Assembly: GCA_946622415.1 (NCBI GenBank)
Contig: CAMOPX010000002.1
Span: 1-64,000, forward strand
DNA: 64,000 nucleotides
Reading direction: 5' to 3'
DNA from: an uncultured bacterium
GTDB taxonomy: Bacteria; Cyanobacteriota; Vampirovibrionia; Gastranaerophilales; Gastranaerophilaceae
The position numbers were made by a program, and so were the translations under genes. Shown piece by piece: positions 58,122 through 64,000 of the stretch. A model generated the notes under the pieces. That model was given only the letters and a program-made list of their open reading frames with translations. It did no database searches and was not told where the DNA came from. Numbering within the stretch: the stretch's first letter is position 1; each line of letters begins with the position of its first letter.

Positions 58122-59912
58122 ATGGAAAATATTGAAAATGAATTATCTTCTGCATTAGATTTGTTAAATTCCGAACAATATGTTGAAGCTAAAGCAAAAC
58201 TCGAAAAAATACTGGCAGACGACAGCAACAATATTGAAGCATTAAAGAACTTGGGTTTATGCGAGGTTAATCTTGATAATCCGATTGATGCAATTAAAGT
58301 GTTCAAAAAAGTAACGGATTTGGACAGTAATGACGCAACAAGCTTGTTTTATCTTGCAAATTGTTACAATAGAACAGGCCAAAAAGAATTTGCGATAGAC
58401 AATTTAAAAAAAGTTATCGAATTAAGACCTAATTATGTTGACGCTTATAAAACATTGGCAATGATATATATTGAATTTGCTCAATACACAGAAGCGGTTG
58501 ATATAATTAAAAATGCAATAGACAATCCAGATATTGAAAATGATTATTCACTGTATTATATTCTGGCAACGGTATATATGCTTGAAAAAGATACAGTTGC
58601 GGCTACCAAATACTTAGAACTTGCAAACAGTCTCAATCCGACCCACAGTCAAATTGCAAACAGTCTTGCCGTTTGTTATATGAATTCGGGATTATTTGAA
58701 AAAGTTTTACCTGTATTAGATTCTGTTTATGAAGCAGATAAAAATGATTCTCTTACTTTATATAATTACGGTGTTTATTATCAAACGACGGAAGATTTTA
58801 AAAAAGCACTTGAATATTTTCAAGCAGCCTATGAAATCGAGCCTTCGGCTACAATGCTATCAACACTTGCAAATTGCGCTTTTAAGGCAAACGAACTTCA
58901 GCTTGCTTCTACTCTATATAAAAATCTTGTTTCGGCATATCCGAATAATACACTCTACAGATTAACTTATTTAGAGGTATTGGAATCCGTCGAAGATTTT
59001 GAAGAAGCCCTAAAAAATGTTGATTTTTTATTACAAAATGATCCGAAAAACATTAAATATCTGAAAAAACTGGGTGCATATCTAAGAAAACTTTCGCGCT
59101 TTGAACAATCAATTGAAGTTTTTCAAACTTTGATTAAAAGAGGAAAAATAGATGTTGAAGTTTATTATAACCTTGCATTTAATTATGTTCTGCTTTCTGA
59201 TTTTGATAACGCAAAAGAAATGTTTAAAAAGTGTATTGAACTTGAACCTAATAATCCCTATGCGCATAAAGATTTAGGTGTTTTATATCTAAAAATGAAC
59301 TTTTATGACTGGGCGGTTGATGAAATGCAAGAAGCAATTGACCTTGAACCTGATGTTGCCGAATTTCATTATGCATTAGGTGTTGCTTTTATGATGTTGA
59401 GTAAAATCGAAGAAGCAAAAAAAGCATTTGAAGATACTCTTAAATTAGATTCTGAATTTTTTGATGCTTGGGCATATTTAGGCTATGTGTATCTGCTTGA
59501 AAGAGATTATGAACGTGCTTATGATAATTTGCAAAGAGCGCTGAAAATTAACCCTTCCGGTTTCCTTGCAAAAACATATATGGCAAAATACTATTTTGCA
59601 ACAGAAAAATATGATACCGCAAAAGAATTTTTAATGGATACCTTGGATAAAACAAAAGATGATGAAACAGAAAACATGCTTGCAATTTGCTATATGAAAA
59701 CAGGCGATTATACACATGCAAGAAATCTTTTCTATAAACTTATAGACAGATATCCCGAAAACCATATTTTATTTACAAATCTTGCTTATTGTGAACACAA
59801 AATCGGCGAAGATACACTTGCACTTGAACATATCAGACGTGCATTATTGATATTTGATGATTATAAAGAAGCTAAAGAATTACTGGAGGAGATTAAATCC
59901 AATGAACACTAA
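58122..59912 (+). CDS. Multi-TPR protein (596 aa, cytoplasmic)
   Basis: Continuous TPR motifs throughout; no signal peptide. Confidence 0.85.
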   Translation: MENIENELSSALDLLNSEQYVEAKAKLEKILADDSNNIEALKNLGLCEVNLDNPIDAIKVFKKVTDLDSNDATSLFYLANCYNRTGQKEFAIDNLKKVIELRPNYVDAYKTLAMIYIEFAQYTEAVDIIKNAIDNPDIENDYSLYYILATVYMLEKDTVAATKYLELANSLNPTHSQIANSLAVCYMNSGLFEKVLPVLDSVYEADKNDSLTLYNYGVYYQTTEDFKKALEYFQAAYEIEPSATMLSTLANCAFKANELQLASTLYKNLVSAYPNNTLYRLTYLEVLESVEDFEEALKNVDFLLQNDPKNIKYLKKLGAYLRKLSRFEQSIEVFQTLIKRGKIDVEVYYNLAFNYVLLSDFDNAKEMFKKCIELEPNNPYAHKDLGVLYLKMNFYDWAVDEMQEAIDLEPDVAEFHYALGVAFMMLSKIEEAKKAFEDTLKLDSEFFDAWAYLGYVYLLERDYERAYDNLQRALKINPSGFLAKTYMAKYYFATEKYDTAKEFLMDTLDKTKDDETENMLAICYMKTGDYTHARNLFYKLIDRYPENHILFTNLAYCEHKIGEDTLALEHIRRALLIFDDYKEAKELLEEIKSNEH

Positions 59913-60912
59913 AAAACGTATTATGTCAGGTATGCGTCCGACAGGAAAACTACATCTCGGACATTATTTTGGTGTTTTAAATAATTGGGTAAATTTGCAG
60001 GATGAATATGAATGCTATTTTTCAATTGCGGATTTGCATGCACTAACGACAAAATATAATCAAACAGATGATATGAAACAAAATGTTATTGATGTTTTAT
60101 TGGATTGGTTGTCGTCAGGTATTAATCCGGATAAATCAATTGTTTATCTTCAATCTCTTGTTCCTGAAACGGCGCAATTGCATATTTACTTATCAATGAT
60201 TACTCCTCAAAATTGGGTTGAGCGTGACCCGACTTTAAAAGATTTAGCAAAAATCATGAAGGATAAAAACGAAAATATGTCGAATCTATCCTATGGTTTA
60301 TTTGGCTATCCCGTCTTGATGACAGCTGATATTCTTAATTTTAATGCTGATTTAGTTCCTGTTGGAGTTGATCAGGTTGCGCATGTGGAATTATCCCGTG
60401 ATATTGCAAGAAGATTCAATAACATCTATAATACGGATTATTTTATAGAACCACAGCCAAAATTAACAAATGTTCCTTTATTGTGCGGTTTGGACGGAAA
60501 TAAAATGGGAAAATCTTTTAATAATGATATAAAGATTTCGGATACCGATGAAATTACGGAAAAGAAAGTCAAAACAGGTATAACCGACACAAATAGAATC
60601 AGAAAAGACGACAAAGGCAACCCTGATAACTGTGCTGTTATCTATAAATATTGGCAAATATTCGGCACAGCAGATGAAACTAATGAAATTTGTTTTGCTT
60701 GCAAAAATGCTCAAATGGGTTGTGCAGAATGTAAAAAACGATTAGCGCAAAAAATCAACGATAAATTTGCACCCATTAGAGAAAAAAGAATTAAATTGGC
60801 AAACAATATCGACTATGTAAAAGATATTTTGAATACCGGCTCAAATAATGCAAGAAAAAGAGCTAAAGAAGTATTAGACGGCGCAATTGATGTTATAAAA
60901 ATGTATAAATAG
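59902..60912 (+). CDS. trpS: Tryptophanyl-tRNA synthetase with Fe-S-type Cys motif
   Basis: RIMSGMRPTGKLHLGHYFGVL, KMGKSFNNDI; C-x22-C-x6-C-x2-C near C-terminus. ATG 59902 preceded by GGAGGA. Confidence 0.95.
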   Translation: MNTKKRIMSGMRPTGKLHLGHYFGVLNNWVNLQDEYECYFSIADLHALTTKYNQTDDMKQNVIDVLLDWLSSGINPDKSIVYLQSLVPETAQLHIYLSMITPQNWVERDPTLKDLAKIMKDKNENMSNLSYGLFGYPVLMTADILNFNADLVPVGVDQVAHVELSRDIARRFNNIYNTDYFIEPQPKLTNVPLLCGLDGNKMGKSFNNDIKISDTDEITEKKVKTGITDTNRIRKDDKGNPDNCAVIYKYWQIFGTADETNEICFACKNAQMGCAECKKRLAQKINDKFAPIREKRIKLANNIDYVKDILNTGSNNARKRAKEVLDGAIDVIKMYK

Positions 60913-60919
60913 AGGTATA

Positions 60920-62146
60920 ATGATGGATAACAATTTATTAAAAATTTTTGAAGATTTGGTTAAAATTCCTTCTCCTAGTTTGGGCGAAGAAAACGTATCA
61001 AATAAAATTTTGGAATATACATATTTAAATGGTATTAATGCGTATTATGATGATTATAAAAATTTAATTATTAAAATTCCCGCAAATGACGAAACCAAAA
61101 AACCTTTACTTTTATCTGCTCATATGGATGTTGTCGGAAATTCTTCTCCTGTTAATATTCAATATTCTGATGACAAAAAATATATTCAAACCGATGGCGC
61201 AAGAACCCTTGGTGCTGATGATAAAGCTGGCGTTTCTTGTGCATTAAATCTTGCTATCTTTATTGCACAAAACAGAGAACTATCTCACGGCGGACTGGAA
61301 ATTGTATTTACAAGAGATGAAGAAACCAATATGACCGGCATAAATCATGTTAACTTTGAAGATTTGGAATCTGAAAATGTATTGGTTTTAGATTCAGATT
61401 CTCTGGGTAATTTTGAAATCGCTGGTGCAGGTTATACAAAACTGGATATTGAAGTTAAGGCATTTTTGGGCGGTCATAGCGGAAATGATATTCAGGATAA
61501 AAAACGATACAACGCAGCAAAACTTGTTGCGGATTTGGTCAGTGAATTACCAAACGGTGTTTATAAAACGGAAAAAGGTTTTACAATAACATCTTGTAAT
61601 TTGGGTTCAATTGTTGCGGGCGCAACAGATATAGGAATAGAAAGATTACTTGAAAAATCTGAAATCGAAAAACCTTATTCAAAAACACTGGTAAATCTTT
61701 CTGCTGATAATGTTATTAATACTTCTGCTTATGCGCATTACTCTTTAAGAAGTTCTGTCAGAAAATACGAGGATGAATTAATTAAAAAATTCCAAAAACA
61801 AATTGATAAATTCAATAAAAAATATAAAAATTATGCATCTGCTGAATTAAAAACGCATATTCATATGCTTCCGTTTGAAAAATCAGATAATCAAGATATG
61901 ATTAAAATTGCAAAAATAGTCGGCGAAAAAATAAACCTGCCCGTTAAGGTTCAATCTTTCCATGCTGGTGCCGAAACTCACGTTTATGCAAATAAGACTA
62001 ATAAATTCGGTAACAAATTTAAACCTGTTCTTGTTGGTGTGGCAAATATTTATTCAATGCACTCTCCAAATGAAAAAATGGAAACGGAAAGCCTCAAAAA
62101 AGGTTATGAATTTGTAAAGGAAATATTTTTAGAATACAATAAGTAA
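60920..62146 (+). CDS. M20-family peptidase (PepT-like tripeptidase)
   Basis: LLLSAHMDVVG, RTLGADDKAGVSCAL, FTRDEETNMTGI, FHAGAETHVYAN. Confidence 0.85.
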   Translation: MMDNNLLKIFEDLVKIPSPSLGEENVSNKILEYTYLNGINAYYDDYKNLIIKIPANDETKKPLLLSAHMDVVGNSSPVNIQYSDDKKYIQTDGARTLGADDKAGVSCALNLAIFIAQNRELSHGGLEIVFTRDEETNMTGINHVNFEDLESENVLVLDSDSLGNFEIAGAGYTKLDIEVKAFLGGHSGNDIQDKKRYNAAKLVADLVSELPNGVYKTEKGFTITSCNLGSIVAGATDIGIERLLEKSEIEKPYSKTLVNLSADNVINTSAYAHYSLRSSVRKYEDELIKKFQKQIDKFNKKYKNYASAELKTHIHMLPFEKSDNQDMIKIAKIVGEKINLPVKVQSFHAGAETHVYANKTNKFGNKFKPVLVGVANIYSMHSPNEKMETESLKKGYEFVKEIFLEYNK

Positions 62147-62156
62147 GGAATATTAT

Positions 62157-62957
62157 ATGGGAATTAAGTTTGAAAAGTGGCAGGGGCTCGGGAATGACTT
62201 TGTTATTTTAAACGATATAGATGCAACCCCTGAATTAGCCGTTAAAATGTGCGACAGAAAATTCGGAATAGGCGCAGACGGAATCTTTAGTCCTGTAAAA
62301 TCTGACAAAGCGGATATCGGCTGGAAATTTTATAATTCAGACGGAACTTCAGCTCAGATGTGCGGAAACGGTATAAGATGTTTTGCAAAATTTGTTAAAA
62401 AACACAATTTGACAGATAAAAATAAATTCTCAGTTGAAACTTTGGCCGGAATAATTACACCCGAGATACTTGAAAACGGAAATGTAAAAGTTGATATGGG
62501 TAGTCCTGTTTTAGAACCTGCTAAAATTCCCGCACTTGTTGATTCATCTTTATCAACAATCGTGCAAGGATTTGAAGCAACGCTTGTTTCAATGGGAAAT
62601 CCTCACTGTATCATATTCTGTGATGAAGATGCCGAGATTATGGCAAAATCCTACGGACCATCAATTGAAACGGATAAAATTTTTCCTGAAAAAACGAATG
62701 TTGAATTTGTAAATATAGTATCAGAAAACAAAGTCAGAGTGAATGTTTGGGAAAGAGGCTGTGGTATAACTCTTGCGTGTGGAACGGGCGCATGTGCCAC
62801 TGTCGTTGCGGGTGTAAACAGAAAACTTATCTCCGAAAATACGGAAGTTGTTCTCCCCGGCGGTTCGTTAAATATTTTCTATGATAAAACAGGTGACAAC
62901 CATGTTTACATGCAGGGTCCTGCGCAATTTGTATTTAGTGGTGAATTCGAAGAATAA
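62157..62957 (+). CDS. dapF: Diaminopimelate epimerase
   Basis: FEKWQGLGNDFVILND, AQMCGNGIRCFAKF, ERGCGITLACGTGACATV. Confidence 0.96.
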   Translation: MGIKFEKWQGLGNDFVILNDIDATPELAVKMCDRKFGIGADGIFSPVKSDKADIGWKFYNSDGTSAQMCGNGIRCFAKFVKKHNLTDKNKFSVETLAGIITPEILENGNVKVDMGSPVLEPAKIPALVDSSLSTIVQGFEATLVSMGNPHCIIFCDEDAEIMAKSYGPSIETDKIFPEKTNVEFVNIVSENKVRVNVWERGCGITLACGTGACATVVAGVNRKLISENTEVVLPGGSLNIFYDKTGDNHVYMQGPAQFVFSGEFEE

Positions 62958-63043
62958 ATTTACAAATCTTATTATTATTTCTTGTATTCACCATGCGTTT
63001 GTGTTAGTATCAATCTATATCTATAATCACCTAAGGAGAAATT

Positions 63044-63334
63044 ATGAAAAATTATGAATTATTTACAATAATTGAACCTAATTTGGATAACGAAGAAACA
63101 GAAAAAGTTATTGCAAGGGTTGAAGAAATTGTTAAAAATTTAGACGGTAAAGTATGTGAATGCGACAAAATCGGCAGAAAAAAATTAGCATACGAAATTG
63201 GTGGCTATACCGATGGATTCGTTGTTAATCAAGTTGTCAGCGTTCCGGAAGACAAAGTTATTGAATTAAAAAGACAATTAAAATTAAATGATTCAATAAT
63301 CAGAACTATGCTTACAATTAAGGAAGTTGCTTAA
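63044..63334 (+). CDS. rpsF: 30S ribosomal protein S6
   Basis: NYELFTIIEPNLDNEE...GRKKLAYEIGGYTDGF; AAGGAG RBS. Confidence 0.95.
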   Translation: MKNYELFTIIEPNLDNEETEKVIARVEEIVKNLDGKVCECDKIGRKKLAYEIGGYTDGFVVNQVVSVPEDKVIELKRQLKLNDSIIRTMLTIKEVA

Positions 63335-63335
63335 A

Positions 63336-63743
63336 ATGAGTTTGGCGAAAGCATTTGTTTCAGGGACAGTTGTTAAAGCTCCCGAAAAACGTTTTACACA
63401 AAATGATATGGCAATTGCGGCGTTTACTGTTAATGTTGATAAAAATGCACAGACTCTTATAAGAGTAAGTACATTTGGTCAATTAGCAGAGACTGTTTCT
63501 TCCATGTTAAATGTTAATGATAATGTTGCAATAGAAGGAAGATTGCAGGTTAATACCTATAAAACTCCGAGCGGCAAAGATAAAAAAGTGTTTGAAATAA
63601 CAGCAAATGCTGTTGAAAAAATGTCAGGCGGTTCTACACCAGTTCAAAATCAAGCTATGCAAAATGAAGGCAATATTGTTTCTTTTGAACAACAAGCAGC
63701 ACCGGTTGAAGATTTAATTGATGAAGATGAAATCCCGTTTTAG
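63336..63743 (+). CDS. ssb: Single-stranded DNA-binding protein
   Basis: OB fold KAFVSGTVVKAPEKRFTQNDMAIAAFTVNV; acidic C-tail DLIDEDEIPF. Confidence 0.95.
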   Translation: MSLAKAFVSGTVVKAPEKRFTQNDMAIAAFTVNVDKNAQTLIRVSTFGQLAETVSSMLNVNDNVAIEGRLQVNTYKTPSGKDKKVFEITANAVEKMSGGSTPVQNQAMQNEGNIVSFEQQAAPVEDLIDEDEIPF

Positions 63744-63795
63744 GTAATCTATACGGTAGGTCGAATATAAACTAGAAAAGGAAAATACCAATAAA

Positions 63796-64000
63796 ATGGC
63801 TAAAGATTTAAAAGAAGTAAAAAAGAAAAAAAATTGCACATTCTGTTCAGACAAAATCGATAGTTTAGATTTTAAAGATGTTGCTAAATTAAAAAGATAT
63901 TTATCTGAAGCAGGTAAAATTCTTCCGAGAAGAATAACCGGTACATGTGCAAAACATCAAAGAATGTTATCAAATGCAGTTAAAAAAGCCAGAGAATCAG
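63796..64000 (+). CDS. rpsR: 30S ribosomal protein S18, 3'-truncated by window edge
   Basis: [68 protein letters not shown]; Cys-containing zinc-type S18; not in ORF track. Confidence 0.95.
   Translation, partial: MAKDLKEVKKKKNCTFCSDKIDSLDFKDVAKLKRYLSEAGKILPRRITGTCAKHQRMLSNAVKKARES

Noticed and set aside
62958-63043. Possible S6:S18-type autoregulatory leader before rpsF
   Set aside because: I did not see the expected CCG-containing hairpin; the leader is short and AT-rich with an ordinary RBS.
1-64000. CRISPR arrays, transposons, integrases, toxin-antitoxin or restriction modules
   Set aside because: No regularly spaced short repeats, no transposase-like or nuclease/methylase-like ORFs. 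The only tRNA has no adjacent integrase or att-like duplication.

Overview
This is an AT-rich (roughly 30% GC by eye), gene-dense, chromosomal-looking window with standard-code genes on both strands. I see no transposase, integrase, phage structural module or CRISPR array. Most genes are housekeeping: metG, trpS, glmU, prs, a type-4 UDG, glgP, glgA, csrA/fliW, grpE/dnaJ, an RpoD-family sigma factor, rseP, lptB/lptF, ruvA, ilvB/ilvN, tsaE/tsaB, holA/holB, a ROK kinase, dapF, rpsF-ssb-rpsR (rpsR runs off the end) and one tRNA-Lys. An Lpt system, a DUF3326 protein, a LmeA-like (DUF2993) protein and many lineage-specific secreted or repeat proteins suggest a diderm relative of the Cyanobacteria/Melainabacteria, possibly a gut Gastranaerophilales. 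That placement is inference from protein flavour and I could not test it. Points most worth follow-up: (1) about ten genes have a -10-like hexamer exactly 6-7 nt before the ATG and no Shine-Dalgarno, suggesting leaderless transcription; (2) TrpRS carries an exact C-x22-C-x6-C-x2-C motif, as in the [4Fe-4S] enzyme of Thermotoga; (3) a cluster of overlapping inverted repeats lies between a divergent NarL-type regulator and a sigma factor; (4) a fliW-csrA operon has TPR and DUF2993-like partners and no flagellar genes nearby; (5) there are several uncharacterised repeat or secreted proteins (66-aa tandem repeats, L-x-R-L-E repeats, a Cys-rich Spy/CpxP-like protein); (6) a 51-aa ORF is missing from the supplied track. 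I did not find a clearly new multi-gene defence or biosynthetic system.
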